Source: Faecalicatena contorta
GTDB lineage: Bacteria > Bacillota > Clostridia > Lachnospirales > Lachnospiraceae
NCBI RefSeq assembly: GCF_021531995.1
Contig: NZ_JAFBIZ010000002.1
Span: 1-64,000, forward strand
Direction: 5' to 3'
Length of the DNA: 64,000 nt
Part shown: positions 18,176 to 27,264 of the stretch, in pieces
Layout: the number at the start of each line of letters is the position of its first letter
Numbering within the stretch: position 1 is the first letter of the stretch
The notes under the pieces: generated by a model
What the model was told of the DNA's origin: nothing
Database searches by the model: none
The model's input: only the letters and a program-made list of their open reading frames with translations
Position numbers and translations under genes: made by a program

Positions 18176-19397
18176 CTTCAGCAATTCCCTTCATTAATGC
18201 ATCCGCAACCTTCGCTGCTTCTGCCTCCCAGGACGTTGATCTTGCAAATTCAAGTCCTTTCTTTCTGATTTCTTTGAGTTTTTCCGGATTCGTCAGATAA
18301 TATTCCAGTGTATCTGCAATGTTTCTCGGATCGTATTCCACAAGAACAGAATTTTCTTCATTCACCAGCCATGTACTGTTTGCGCCCTTTGAGCACACTG
18401 CAACTGAATTGGATGCCATCACTTCCAGCGGGAGCAGAGACAGATTCGTATTTGAGATGATCAGACACAGATCACACTGTGAATATACCTTTGAAAGCTG
18501 ATCTACACTGACGATTCCAAGGTTCTTATGTGTAAACGGAATATCAAAATTGCTGACATCCCATCCTGCAAATACAACCTCCACCTCAGGCATTTTCTGA
18601 CACAACAGATCCAGTGCGAGAAGTCCCAGTTCAAAATCTCTTCTCGGCGTAACCGGACGTGCATAGAAGAATACTCTCTTCGTAGAATTCTTTTTCTTCA
18701 GAGGCGTATACAGCTCCTTATCATAGGAGAATCCAAAGCTGTCTGTACGCATTCCAAAGTCAGAAGCCAGCTTGTCTTTCAGCCAGTCGCCCGCCGTGAT
18801 TCCACGAAAATCAAACGTATACGTATTCTTTGCAAATTCATACTCTGATCCATGTGCATAGAAAAACGGCTCGTAATCCTGTACAAAATAGAATTTTGAG
18901 ATCGTATTGTTAAAATTCTTTACAAAATATGCAGTTTGCCAGGAAGTTGCAATCGTTGCATGCGCAAACTTTGCACATTTTACATCCCAGTAAGCCTCTA
19001 CGCGTTCATCCAGAATCGGAAAATGTTTTCTCAAAAACTCTTTTACCGACTGGTTATCTCTGTAATTCGGGCTCTTAAACAGATAGATCCTGCTGTGAAA
19101 TCCCATATTTTCCAGATGTGAGATGAAGCGGAAAATATTCAGATGGCCGCCGGAACCCTCTCCCATCTCCGGTATGATCCAGTTCAGGATCTTGACCTTA
19201 TCCTCTTTATGTGCATCATGTTCCTTCTGATTCAGCGGAACGACTGTCTCATCTACAATATAATTATAATCTTCCAATACTCTGGAGACCTCTGTTACAA
19301 GATGCAGTTTTCCCAACAGTTTTTTTACTGCACCCTTTATCCCTCTTTTCTTTAAAAACGGAATCAGTTTCTGAAAAAAAAGTTTGATCTTCTTCAT
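18165..19397 (-). CDS. WsaF-like rhamnosyltransferase
   Basis: A 410-residue GT-B enzyme. The N-terminal part is basic and amphipathic (KLIPFLKKRGIKGAVKKLLG), suiting membrane attachment. KILNWIIPEMGEGSGGHLNI and YFVQDYEPFFYAHGSEY are characteristic of the WsaF family (the Geobacillus S-layer glycan beta-1,2-rhamnosyltransferase). The C-terminal donor domain holds RVFFYARPVTPRRDFELGL, VEVVFAGWDV and SLLPLEVMASNSVAVC. Similar proteins are common in rhamnan clusters of Gram-positive bacteria. Inferred role: adding rhamnose to the growing lipid-linked chain in the cytoplasm. It lies between the GT2 gene and the epimerase gene. Confidence 0.85.
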   Translation of the reverse strand: MKKIKLFFQKLIPFLKKRGIKGAVKKLLGKLHLVTEVSRVLEDYNYIVDETVVPLNQKEHDAHKEDKVKILNWIIPEMGEGSGGHLNIFRFISHLENMGFHSRIYLFKSPNYRDNQSVKEFLRKHFPILDERVEAYWDVKCAKFAHATIATSWQTAYFVKNFNNTISKFYFVQDYEPFFYAHGSEYEFAKNTYTFDFRGITAGDWLKDKLASDFGMRTDSFGFSYDKELYTPLKKKNSTKRVFFYARPVTPRRDFELGLLALDLLCQKMPEVEVVFAGWDVSNFDIPFTHKNLGIVSVDQLSKVYSQCDLCLIISNTNLSLLPLEVMASNSVAVCSKGANSTWLVNEENSVLVEYDPRNIADTLEYYLTNPEKLKEIRKKGLEFARSTSWEAEAAKVADALMKGIAEDGK

Positions 19398-19408
19398 AAA
19401 TACTTACC

Positions 19409-20386
19409 TTATGCCTTTCTTTGTTTATATTGCTGTGATACTCTGCGATCCAGCCACTTCTGTACACCAGCCGGATAGCTGTCATATTTGCCCCCCAGAT
19501 ACCCGCCATAATAACGACTCAGATTCCTGCATACGGAATATTTACACCAATAGATTTTTTCTTTTTTTGTCATATCAAGATGCCGGATATATTTTGCATC
19601 TGCCAGAATATGCTTCGCCACCTGAAGCGGCAGCTTGAACCAGCTGGTAGATATTCTGAAATTCTGCAGATAGTATAATCCCTTATATTCATCAAAATAC
19701 CGGGTAAAATATGTAGATAACTTGTAATTGTGTGAATGATATACCGGCGCATACGGACAGTAAAGCTTTTTGAATCCAAGTTCAATCATCTTCTTTGCCC
19801 AGATCTGATCTTCTGCAAAATTCACATCTTCATAAGGATATTTTTCAAAAATATCTCTTCGAATACAGGAATTATTGTCAGAGAAAAATGACAGCAGATG
19901 ACGGTATCCTTCTTCTGTCTCATATCTCTCCCGGTTCTCATCGGTCAACTGGAAGATCGTGTTATCCTCTCCAAAGTTCTTGAAGTGATAATACAGATCC
20001 CGTTTATCAATCACATTACAGTCCGGATATGGATAATGAATTCCAAACCCTCCGACAATTTCCGGGTCTGATTTCATCGCATCGATAAAATTCTGCAGCC
20101 ATTTCTTTGAAGCAGGCATGGCATCCTGCGTAATAAACACAATGTATTCTCCCGTTCCCTTTGATGCTCCATAGACACGGGTTTTCCCATGTCCGAATTC
20201 AGAAGCCGGTATCTGATATAACCGACACGGATACTTTTGAATGATGGACAGCGTCTGATCACTTGATCCAGAATCAACACAGATGACTTCATATTCGTAT
20301 TCTGTCTCCTGCTTAAATACCCTCTCCAGCACTTTATCAAACAGCTCTCCTGCATTTTTTGTTGGAATCACTATAGAAATATCCAT
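19409..20386 (-). CDS. Family 2 glycosyltransferase, rhamnosyltransferase-like
   Basis: A 325-residue GT-A enzyme. Key parts are ISIVIPTKNAGELFDKVLER, VICVDSGSSDQTL, EFGHGKTRVYGA, VFITQDAMPA (TQDA motif) and NFAEDQIWAKKM. These match the RgpB/RfbN-type branch also seen at 3124-4050. The C-terminal third is basic with Tyr/Arg-rich segments. It is 11 bp upstream of the WsaF-like gene and 14 bp after the unknown membrane gene. It probably adds rhamnose during synthesis of the rhamnan main chain before export by the ABC transporter. Confidence 0.86.
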   Translation of the reverse strand: MDISIVIPTKNAGELFDKVLERVFKQETEYEYEVICVDSGSSDQTLSIIQKYPCRLYQIPASEFGHGKTRVYGASKGTGEYIVFITQDAMPASKKWLQNFIDAMKSDPEIVGGFGIHYPYPDCNVIDKRDLYYHFKNFGEDNTIFQLTDENRERYETEEGYRHLLSFFSDNNSCIRRDIFEKYPYEDVNFAEDQIWAKKMIELGFKKLYCPYAPVYHSHNYKLSTYFTRYFDEYKGLYYLQNFRISTSWFKLPLQVAKHILADAKYIRHLDMTKKEKIYWCKYSVCRNLSRYYGGYLGGKYDSYPAGVQKWLDRRVSQQYKQRKA

Positions 20387-20400
20387 ATCCTGCTCCTTTT

Positions 20401-21039
20401 CTATCTGAATAATTTGTACATAAACTTAATAAATACTCCGAGATACAACATAATACCAAGGAACACAATGAATGTCTCCACATTAAATCTCTTATACTGA
20501 AGCTTGATGATGCTGGCTTTCTCCAGATTATCTCCATTTACCTTCAGCACACTGTCTGTATCTCCTTTTTCCGTCATATATACTGCTACACTTTCCTCTT
20601 CGTCTACATCTTCTGCCTGAAGTGTAAGCAGATAATGCTTACCTTTACTGTTCTCCTGTCTCGGAAAATCCAGTTTGATATTTCCCCTTTTCTGGGCATT
20701 CGAACTCTCAAATGCATCATTTTCAGTCATTGACTCATTAATGATCCCATTTGCGATCTCTTTTCCCGATTCCGTCTCCATAATCGTCCAGTTGTAATTG
20801 CCGATCTTCTGATTATTCAATTTGGTTAATTTGATACTGAATCCACACAGGCCCTGATCTTCACAGGTAAACTGCTGCTGCATCATCTGGTTTCCGTCCA
20901 GCGCCCCTGTATTTTCATAGGAACCACTTCCGATATCCGTGTCATAGATTGCTCTGGGCCATACACCATAAGAATATACTCCTGCCAGTATTATCACTAA
21001 TACAATAAGACAGATCTTTTTTGCTATCTTCATGCTCAT
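20401..21039 (-). CDS. Unknown bitopic membrane protein with an extracytoplasmic beta-rich domain
   Basis: A 212-residue protein I do not recognise. It has an N-terminal membrane helix (about 7-25, ICLIVLVIILAGVYSYGV) and a C-terminal one (about 188-208, FIVFLGIMLYLGVFIKFMY). About 160 residues between them should lie outside the cell. That part looks beta-rich and includes QQFTCEDQGLCGFSIKLTK with two cysteines that could pair. It sits between the ABC exporter ATPase (10 bp) and a rhamnosyltransferase (14 bp), so it is probably an accessory of rhamnan export, modification or chain-length control. The start at 21039 is supported by GAAGG. Confidence 0.7.
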   Translation of the reverse strand: MSMKIAKKICLIVLVIILAGVYSYGVWPRAIYDTDIGSGSYENTGALDGNQMMQQQFTCEDQGLCGFSIKLTKLNNQKIGNYNWTIMETESGKEIANGIINESMTENDAFESSNAQKRGNIKLDFPRQENSKGKHYLLTLQAEDVDEEESVAVYMTEKGDTDSVLKVNGDNLEKASIIKLQYKRFNVETFIVFLGIMLYLGVFIKFMYKLFR

Positions 21040-21048
21040 TCCAACCTT

Positions 21049-21804
21049 CTACTCTTCTAATTTGCCTGCATAATAGGCTCTTTCAAATCTGCTGCCAACT
21101 TCTTCACTCGTTCCATCCTCACGAATATGTCCCTTTTCAATCCATATCGCTCTTTTGCAGATTTTCTTAACCTGATCAATACTGTGTGACACAAAAAGAA
21201 TGGTCGTATCTTCTTTCATCATTCCCTGAATTCTCTTTTCACACTTCTCCTGAAATCTGAAATCTCCTACAGACAACACCTCATCCACGATCAGCACGTC
21301 AGGAGTCCCGATCGTCGCAATCGCAAATGCCAGTCTCGCAAGCATACCGGAAGAGAAATTTTTGATCGGTACATCCATAAACTCTTCCAATTCCGAAAAG
21401 TCAACGATTCCGTCATAGAATTCATTCATTTCTTTTCTGCCATATCCAAGAATTGCTCCATTCAGGAAAACATTTTCTCTTGCCGTAAGATCCATGTCAA
21501 ATCCGGCACCCAGTTCGATCATCGGTGCGATCGTCCCGCCAACCGTAACAGATCCTTTCGTCGGCTTCAGCACCCCGGCAATGGTTTTTAACAGAGTACT
21601 CTTTCCACATCCATTCAGTCCGATCAATGCAACGGAATCTCCTCTTTTTACTTCAAAATTAATATCCTGCAACGCCCAGAATTCATCATAACCCATCTTC
21701 TTTTTCAGACGTCTGATAAAGTATTCCTTCATATTATCTACTTTTTCAGACGCAAGATTGAATCTCATCGAAACATGATCCACCTTTATAATCGTATCTT
21801 CCAT
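21049..21804 (-). CDS. Polysaccharide ABC exporter, ATP-binding subunit (Wzt/TagH/GacE-like)
   Basis: A 251-residue ATPase powering export of a lipid-linked polysaccharide. The N-terminus MRFNLASEKVDNMKEYFIRR is typical of the TagH/RfbE group. Walker A is GLNGCGKSTLL, the signature is NFSSGMLARLAFAIA, Walker B is DVLIVDEVLSVGDFRFQEKC and the H-loop is FVSHS. There is no long C-terminal carbohydrate-binding domain as in some Wzt proteins, so substrate recognition probably does not need a capped end. It is paired with the permease gene 19 bp upstream. The ribosome site is GGGAG. Confidence 0.93.
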   Translation of the reverse strand: MEDTIIKVDHVSMRFNLASEKVDNMKEYFIRRLKKKMGYDEFWALQDINFEVKRGDSVALIGLNGCGKSTLLKTIAGVLKPTKGSVTVGGTIAPMIELGAGFDMDLTARENVFLNGAILGYGRKEMNEFYDGIVDFSELEEFMDVPIKNFSSGMLARLAFAIATIGTPDVLIVDEVLSVGDFRFQEKCEKRIQGMMKEDTTILFVSHSIDQVKKICKRAIWIEKGHIREDGTSEEVGSRFERAYYAGKLEE

Positions 21805-21823
21805 TGATTCTCTCCCTTTATTC

Positions 21824-22597
21824 CTACAGATTTAATATAAATTCATCCTGCTGCCTATAGAATACCCACAATCCAAATACCAGGGTCACGGTAACTACCA
21901 CAAAGGAGATCAGGAATTCTCCGATCGTTGGAACCGCATTATAGATCATCACATCTCTGAAAATATTCAGGATGCCGGTAAGCGGATTCAGATTCACGAT
22001 CATTCTGACCCAGTCCGGAAGCATACTGATCGGATAAATAATCGGAGTCAGATACATCAGTGCCGTTAAAAACACCGTATACAGATGTATCACATCCCGG
22101 AATTTTACTGCCAGCGCAGCCAGGATCAGACCGATTCCCAATGAAAAGACAATCAAATATCCCAGCGGAATAACGACAAGAAACATTGTAAAATGCAGCT
22201 CTGTTCTTGTAAATAACATAACAAGAATCAATGCGCAGAACGATGACAGAATATTGATCGAACTTGAAGCAATCCTGGAAAGCACAAACAGATACTTTGG
22301 AATATACACTTTTTTGATCAGCGCTGCATTTCCAAGGATTGATGTCATTGCTCCGGACGTTGATTCATTATAAAAGTTAAATAAAATCTGTCCTGACAGA
22401 AGATATAAAGAATAATTCTCTATATCGAATTTGAACAAATTGGAAAACACAATGGACAGGATGACCATCATCAAAAGAGGATTCAAAAGTGTCCACAGAA
22501 CCCCCAGTACAGACTTCCGGTATTTGATCTTTACATCTCTTGCGACCAGTTCATATAACAATGGCTGAAATTTTTTAAAATTCTCTATATATGTCAC
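21824..22597 (-). CDS. Polysaccharide ABC exporter, permease subunit (Wzm/TagG/GacD-like)
   Basis: A 257-residue ABC-2 type permease with six membrane helices. The cytoplasmic N-terminus (LLYELVARDVKIKYRKSVLG) and the LGVLWTLLNPLLMMVILSIV segment are family hallmarks, as is YLTPIIYPISMLP before the last helices. The start is GTG at 22597 with GGAGAAC upstream. It forms the export channel with the ATPase at 21049-21804, moving undecaprenyl-linked rhamnan across the membrane. It lies 13 bp after rmlC. Confidence 0.93.
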   Translation of the reverse strand: MTYIENFKKFQPLLYELVARDVKIKYRKSVLGVLWTLLNPLLMMVILSIVFSNLFKFDIENYSLYLLSGQILFNFYNESTSGAMTSILGNAALIKKVYIPKYLFVLSRIASSSINILSSFCALILVMLFTRTELHFTMFLVVIPLGYLIVFSLGIGLILAALAVKFRDVIHLYTVFLTALMYLTPIIYPISMLPDWVRMIVNLNPLTGILNIFRDVMIYNAVPTIGEFLISFVVVTVTLVFGLWVFYRQQDEFILNL

Positions 22598-22610
22598 TGT
22601 TTGTTCTCCT

Positions 22611-23162
22611 CTATATGTCTAAGGCCCTGATACCGCCCCATTTTTTATCTTTCTCAGATATTGTAAGTTCTACGCCTTCCGGAATCGGCCAGTCAATCCC
22701 AATATCCGGATCGTTCCACATGATTCCGCCTTCATCGTTCGGATGATAAAAATCCGTACACTTATATGCAAATTCTGCAGAATCAGACAGTACAATGAAC
22801 CCATGTGCAAAATTCTTCGGAATAAAAAACTGCTTTTTATTTTCTGCAGACAGAATCACACCGTACCACTGTCCATACGTAGGCGAACCTTTTCTTAAGT
22901 CTACCGCCACATCAAAGACTTCTCCGCTTACGACTCTTACCAGCTTATCCTGCGGATAATTGATCTGAAAATGCAGTCCTCTGAGCACTCCTTTTTTGGA
23001 ACTGGACTGATTATCCTGCACAAACTCCATGTCAATCCCGGCAGCCCTATAATCATTATAATTATAAGTCTCCATGAAATAACCTCTCTCATCTCCAAAC
23101 ACAGTCGGCGTAATCACTTTCAATCCTTCGATGTCACATGTTTCTACTGTTATCTTTCCCAT
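22611..23162 (-). CDS. rmlC: dTDP-4-dehydrorhamnose 3,5-epimerase
   Basis: A 183-residue cupin enzyme for step three of dTDP-L-rhamnose synthesis. DERGYFMETYN, FVQDNQSSSKKGVLRGLHFQ (with the catalytic His), VRVVSGEVFDVAVDLRKGS, FIPKNFAHGFIVLSD and WNDPDIGIDWP match the family across the whole length. The start has a GGAGAGGG site. It lies between rmlA (14 bp) and the exporter permease (13 bp). Confidence 0.96.
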   Translation of the reverse strand: MGKITVETCDIEGLKVITPTVFGDERGYFMETYNYNDYRAAGIDMEFVQDNQSSSKKGVLRGLHFQINYPQDKLVRVVSGEVFDVAVDLRKGSPTYGQWYGVILSAENKKQFFIPKNFAHGFIVLSDSAEFAYKCTDFYHPNDEGGIMWNDPDIGIDWPIPEGVELTISEKDKKWGGIRALDI

Positions 23163-23176
23163 TTTTCCCTCTCCAA

Positions 23177-24070
23177 TTATCCTACAAATTCCTGTTCAAT
23201 GAACTTTCCTTCCAGCACATCTCTTAAATAACTTCCGTACTGATTCTTCTGATATAATTCGCACGCTTCTTCCAGTTTCCCCTTGTCAATCCAGCCGTTA
23301 TTGAAAGCAATCTCTTCCAGACACGCGATCTTACGGTTCTGATGTGTCTCAACCGTCTTTACAAAGTTTGTCGCATCCACCAGTGACTCATGCGTTCCGG
23401 TATCCAGCCATGTAAAGCCCTGACCCAATAAAGTTACATCCAGATTACCGTTTTCCAGATAGATACGGTTCAGATCTGTGATCTCCAGTTCTCCACGGGC
23501 ACTTGGCCTGATCTGCTTTGCGTACTCTACGACACGATTATCATAAAAATACAGACCCGTCACTGCATAATTAGACTTTGGAACCTTTGGTTTTTCCTCC
23601 AGAGACACAGCCTTTCCTTCTTCATTGAATTCCACGACGCCGAATCTCTCCGGATCATCCACATAATACCCGAATACAGTTGCTCCATCCTGTTTCTTTG
23701 CAGCTGACAAAAGTCTCTTTCTAAGGCCATGACCATGGAAGATATTATCTCCAAGAACCATTGCACAGCTGTCACCGTCAATAAAATCTTCTCCGATCAG
23801 AAATGCCTGAGCAAGTCCGTCCGGTGATGGCTGCACTTTATAACTCAGATGAATTCCAAACTGGCTTCCATCCCCAAGAAGTTCTTCAAAACGAGGTGTA
23901 TCATCCGGTGTGGAAATAATCAGAATCTCCCTGATCCCAGCTTCCATCAGAATGCTGAGCGGATAATAGATCATCGGTTTATCATAGATTGGAAGCAGCT
24001 GCTTACTGGTTACCTGTGTTAATGGATACAATCTTGTTCCTGATCCGCCTGCCAAAATAATACCTTTCAT
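23177..24070 (-). CDS. rmlA: Glucose-1-phosphate thymidylyltransferase
   Basis: A 297-residue nucleotidyltransferase for step one of dTDP-L-rhamnose synthesis (glucose-1-phosphate plus dTTP). [16 protein letters not shown] and [18 protein letters not shown] form the nucleotide site; [30 protein letters not shown] and [12 protein letters not shown] are family hallmarks. Full length for the short RmlA class. A strong GGAGG site precedes the ATG. It follows rmlB by 69 bp, which include a GNRA-loop hairpin. Confidence 0.97.
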   Translation of the reverse strand: MKGIILAGGSGTRLYPLTQVTSKQLLPIYDKPMIYYPLSILMEAGIREILIISTPDDTPRFEELLGDGSQFGIHLSYKVQPSPDGLAQAFLIGEDFIDGDSCAMVLGDNIFHGHGLRKRLLSAAKKQDGATVFGYYVDDPERFGVVEFNEEGKAVSLEEKPKVPKSNYAVTGLYFYDNRVVEYAKQIRPSARGELEITDLNRIYLENGNLDVTLLGQGFTWLDTGTHESLVDATNFVKTVETHQNRKIACLEEIAFNNGWIDKGKLEEACELYQKNQYGSYLRDVLEGKFIEQEFVG

Positions 24071-24110
24071 AAAAAACCTCCTAATTAATAATCACTTATT
24101 AACGCAAACT

Positions 24111-24132
24111 AGCAGTATCTTGCGATACTGCT
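24111..24132 (-). promoter_or_regulatory. Intercistronic hairpin between rmlB and rmlA
   Basis: A perfect 9-bp stem (24111-24119 and 24124-24132) closes a GCAA tetraloop as read on the minus strand. It starts 7 bp after the rmlB stop. There is no T-run, so it is more likely an RNA-processing or stability element, or a weak attenuator, than a full terminator. Confidence 0.5.
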
Positions 24133-24139
24133 GTCTGCT

Positions 24140-25219
24140 CTATTTGTTATACATGTCCTCGTAATACTTCTGATAATCTCCGCTCGTAACATTCTTCATC
24201 CATTCTTCATGTTCAAAGAACCACTTGATCGTCTTTTTAATTCCTTCTGCAAACATGGTATCCGGCACCCAGCCGACCTCTGCCTTGATCTTATCCGGAG
24301 CAATTGCATAGCGTCTGTCATGACCCTTGCGGTCTGTCACATAAGTGATCAGATCTTCACTTACCAGTTCTTTTCTCGGATCACCTTCCGGCAGCATCTC
24401 CTGTAATGTATCCAGAATAATATGAATAATCTCAATATTCTGCTTTTCATTATGTCCGCCGATATTATAAGTCTCAAACAGCCGTCCCTTCTCCTGTACC
24501 ATATCAATACCCTTGGCATGGTCTTCCACATAGAGCCAGTCTCTGACATTCTTTCCATCACCATATACCGGAAGTTTTTTGCCCTGAAGCGCATTGTTGA
24601 TGATCAGAGGAATCAGCTTTTCCGGGAACTGATAAGGTCCGTAGTTATTACTGCAGTTTGTAATATTCGCAGGGAACTTATAAGTATCCATATAAGATTT
24701 TACCAGCATGTCCGAAGATGCTTTACTTGCGGAATACGGGCTGTGCGGATCGTACGGTGTCGTCTCATAGAAGTATTCTCCCTCTTCCTCGAGAGATCCG
24801 TATACCTCATCCGTGGATACATGAAGAAATTTCTTATCTTCCCTGAATGTACCATCCTCCAGCTCCCATGCAGCCTTGGCCGCATTCAGCATTACCAGTG
24901 TTCCAAGTACATTTGTCTTCACAAACACATCCGGATTCTTAATACTTCTGTCTACATGGCTCTCTGCCGCGAAATGAACAACACGGTCAATGTCATTCTC
25001 TTCAAAAATCTGATTGATCGCATCTGCATCACAGATATCAGCCCTTACAAATGTATAGTTGTCCCTATCTTCAACATCCTTCAGATTCTCAAGGTTTCCT
25101 GCATAAGTGAGCTTGTCTACATTAATAATACGAATCTCGTTATCATACTTCTTAAACATATAGTGAATATAGTTAGAACCAATAAATCCGGCCCCACCAG
25201 TTACTAGATACGTTCTCAT
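24140..25219 (-). CDS. rmlB: dTDP-glucose 4,6-dehydratase
   Basis: A 359-residue extended SDR enzyme for step two of dTDP-L-rhamnose synthesis. YLVTGGAGFIGSNYIHYM binds NAD. HFAAESHVDRSI, HVSTDEVYGSL, YSASKASSDML (YxxxK) and NCSNNYGPYQFPEKLIPL are diagnostic. The start has GGAGG 6 nt upstream and a near-consensus promoter at 25254-25282. It leads the long rhamnan run that continues to the wall hydrolases. Confidence 0.97.
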   Translation of the reverse strand: MRTYLVTGGAGFIGSNYIHYMFKKYDNEIRIINVDKLTYAGNLENLKDVEDRDNYTFVRADICDADAINQIFEENDIDRVVHFAAESHVDRSIKNPDVFVKTNVLGTLVMLNAAKAAWELEDGTFREDKKFLHVSTDEVYGSLEEEGEYFYETTPYDPHSPYSASKASSDMLVKSYMDTYKFPANITNCSNNYGPYQFPEKLIPLIINNALQGKKLPVYGDGKNVRDWLYVEDHAKGIDMVQEKGRLFETYNIGGHNEKQNIEIIHIILDTLQEMLPEGDPRKELVSEDLITYVTDRKGHDRRYAIAPDKIKAEVGWVPDTMFAEGIKKTIKWFFEHEEWMKNVTSGDYQKYYEDMYNK

Positions 25220-25253
25220 ATCTGACCTCCAATTTTATAAGTTTCTTTTGCAC

Positions 25254-25282
25254 ATTATATCATCATGTATACAAAATATCAA
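25254..25282 (-). promoter_or_regulatory. Near-consensus sigma-A promoter for the rml/rhamnan run
   Basis: On the minus strand TTGATA (25277-25282), a 17-bp spacer and TATAAT (25254-25259) form an almost perfect promoter with an extended TGA before the -10 element. It lies 35 bp upstream of the rmlB start, in the 81-bp gap after the LtaS-like gene. No terminator is evident in that gap, so readthrough from upstream is possible. Confidence 0.8.
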
Positions 25283-25300
25283 GCACAACGCCTGCACCTG

Positions 25301-27253
25301 CTATTTTCCACCTCCAAAAAGCTGCCAGTACTGTACGATGTAATATCCTTTCACCGCTTCCAGTTCTTCTGCCTGTGTCCAGTCATACCAGTTGCCTTCT
25401 TTATCCATGGTACCATTGACATTTACGACCGGATATTCTTCATACAATCCCTTCAGATAACTCTGATAGTCTGTAAGCGGAAGCCCTGCTGCCTCCATCA
25501 GCAGTACCTGCAGATAATTGAGACTGATATTTTCATAATTCTGTTCCTCTATATCATAATTGGCATACAGGATAAACGGGGTCTGGTGCTGACTTGCCAG
25601 CTTTACCACCTCAGAATTTCCGGATCTGCTCTGCAGTTCATCATAAAATTCCTGTTCTACAGACGGCTGATGATCTCCAAACATGCAGATCAGCACCGGA
25701 TCTTCTGCTTCTGAAAAGTAGGCTATCAATTCCCTCAGCGCCTGATCCGATTCTTTCATAAGGCTGAGATATTGCTCCGTCTGAGGGTAGTAACCTTCCA
25801 TATCCGTGATATGCACTGAACTTCCATATTCTGCATCCATGTAACCTCCGTGATTCTGCATGGTTACATTAAACAAAAACACCTGCTCGTTCTCTTCCTT
25901 TGCATCCTCATATCGCTGAATCAGATCCTTATAATCGCTTCTGTCCGATATTGCACTTCGAATGTATTCTTTATTCAGCCAGTCAGACAGATAATAAGCC
26001 TCATCAAATCCGAAAGATTCATAGACGTTTTTCCGGTTCCAGCCACTGGAACTCATCGGATGCATAAAGATACTGTAGTATCCCTGTTCCTTCATCCAGT
26101 CATTCAGATTCGGAGTACTGTCCTTTACATAATTCTGATAAGCCATGACTCCAGTCGGGAAAAACGCATTGGAAAAGCCGGTCATAAACTCAAATTCTGA
26201 GTTTGCAGTCAGCCCTCCAAATACAGGAACGCTTGTATATCCACGTATCACATTTTCCTGCAGGCTCTCAAAATATTCCAGATATGGCTGATCCGTCGTA
26301 AAGCCACCGTTTCGTGTCAGATCAGAAAAAGACTCATTCATGATCACGATCACGTCCGGCTTTTTACCATTCAGGTCTGTCTCGACGGAAAGAACATCGC
26401 TTTCTTTTTCCATATATGTCTGTTCAATCTCTTTTGCCTTCGCCTCAGAATACCCCTGTGGACTTTCCACCGAAAGATACGGGATTCCGGCGCAGAAGTC
26501 CAGAAAGGCGCCATGATATTCTGCACTGGCTGTAATCTCCCATTGATAAGGTTTTATATAATTGTCCGTCATAAAATCATCATTCCAGAACACCAGATAT
26601 AAAGCCAGCATATAGCACAGTGTCACGAATCCTGCCAGTATTCTGCTCCCTTTTCCCTTTGTCCTGTATTCACAATGAATTGCAATCAGGACTACCATTA
26701 ACGCGATCAGAATGATATCTGCTCTTTTATAGGTAAACGTCAGTTCATACCCTTTCGATACATTCATAGCCGTCTGTATTGCATAGACATCACTTGTTCG
26801 GATTCCATACCCGCGAAATTCCAGCACAAAACTATTGGCGAGAGAATAGATGGTAAATACCGTCATCCCTACAGGAACTGCAATACGGATTCGGTTGGTA
26901 AGAACATATAAGACCAGAAATCCCAGGAAATAGATCGCATAATTCAGTGTCACCATCAAAAATGTCATATCCCGCAGTGGATTCTCCACCACCACTTCTG
27001 TATCAAACAGGCAGACTGCAGGAGAAACCAGAAGAAGGATAACACAAAAGATTCCCTGATATTTTTCCAGACCCTTAATCTTCACTCCGGATAACACGCA
27101 CAACACAAGCACAAGTACATATTCCACATGCGTATATGTAGAAGAGAAACTCTTCGGAAGTAATTCCCACGCTGTAAGAAACAAGATAAGTACAACCGCA
27201 GATATGACCCCTCTTATTTTGTTCATTTCGATATATTTTTCAAGTATTTTCAT
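25301..27253 (-). CDS. LtaS/GacH-family phosphoglycerol transferase
   Basis: A 650-residue membrane protein of the sulfatase/alkaline-phosphatase superfamily. About six hydrophobic helices fill the first 235 residues. An extracellular catalytic domain follows (about 290-570). DVIVIMNESFSDL carries the metal-binding Glu; GGLTANSEFEFMTG carries the Thr nucleophile; MQNHGGY and MFGDHQPS give further metal ligands. Family members move glycerol-1-phosphate from phosphatidylglycerol onto lipoteichoic acid (LtaS) or onto side-chain sugars of wall polysaccharide (GacH of Streptococcus pyogenes). Next to GacI/GacJ-like genes and the rhamnan block, a GacH-like role is favoured over LTA synthesis, but sequence alone does not settle it. 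Confidence 0.88.
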   Translation of the reverse strand: MKILEKYIEMNKIRGVISAVVLILFLTAWELLPKSFSSTYTHVEYVLVLVLCVLSGVKIKGLEKYQGIFCVILLLVSPAVCLFDTEVVVENPLRDMTFLMVTLNYAIYFLGFLVLYVLTNRIRIAVPVGMTVFTIYSLANSFVLEFRGYGIRTSDVYAIQTAMNVSKGYELTFTYKRADIILIALMVVLIAIHCEYRTKGKGSRILAGFVTLCYMLALYLVFWNDDFMTDNYIKPYQWEITASAEYHGAFLDFCAGIPYLSVESPQGYSEAKAKEIEQTYMEKESDVLSVETDLNGKKPDVIVIMNESFSDLTRNGGFTTDQPYLEYFESLQENVIRGYTSVPVFGGLTANSEFEFMTGFSNAFFPTGVMAYQNYVKDSTPNLNDWMKEQGYYSIFMHPMSSSGWNRKNVYESFGFDEAYYLSDWLNKEYIRSAISDRSDYKDLIQRYEDAKEENEQVFLFNVTMQNHGGYMDAEYGSSVHITDMEGYYPQTEQYLSLMKESDQALRELIAYFSEAEDPVLICMFGDHQPSVEQEFYDELQSRSGNSEVVKLASQHQTPFILYANYDIEEQNYENISLNYLQVLLMEAAGLPLTDYQSYLKGLYEEYPVVNVNGTMDKEGNWYDWTQAEELEAVKGYYIVQYWQLFGGGK

Positions 27254-27264
27254 TCCCTCAAGTC

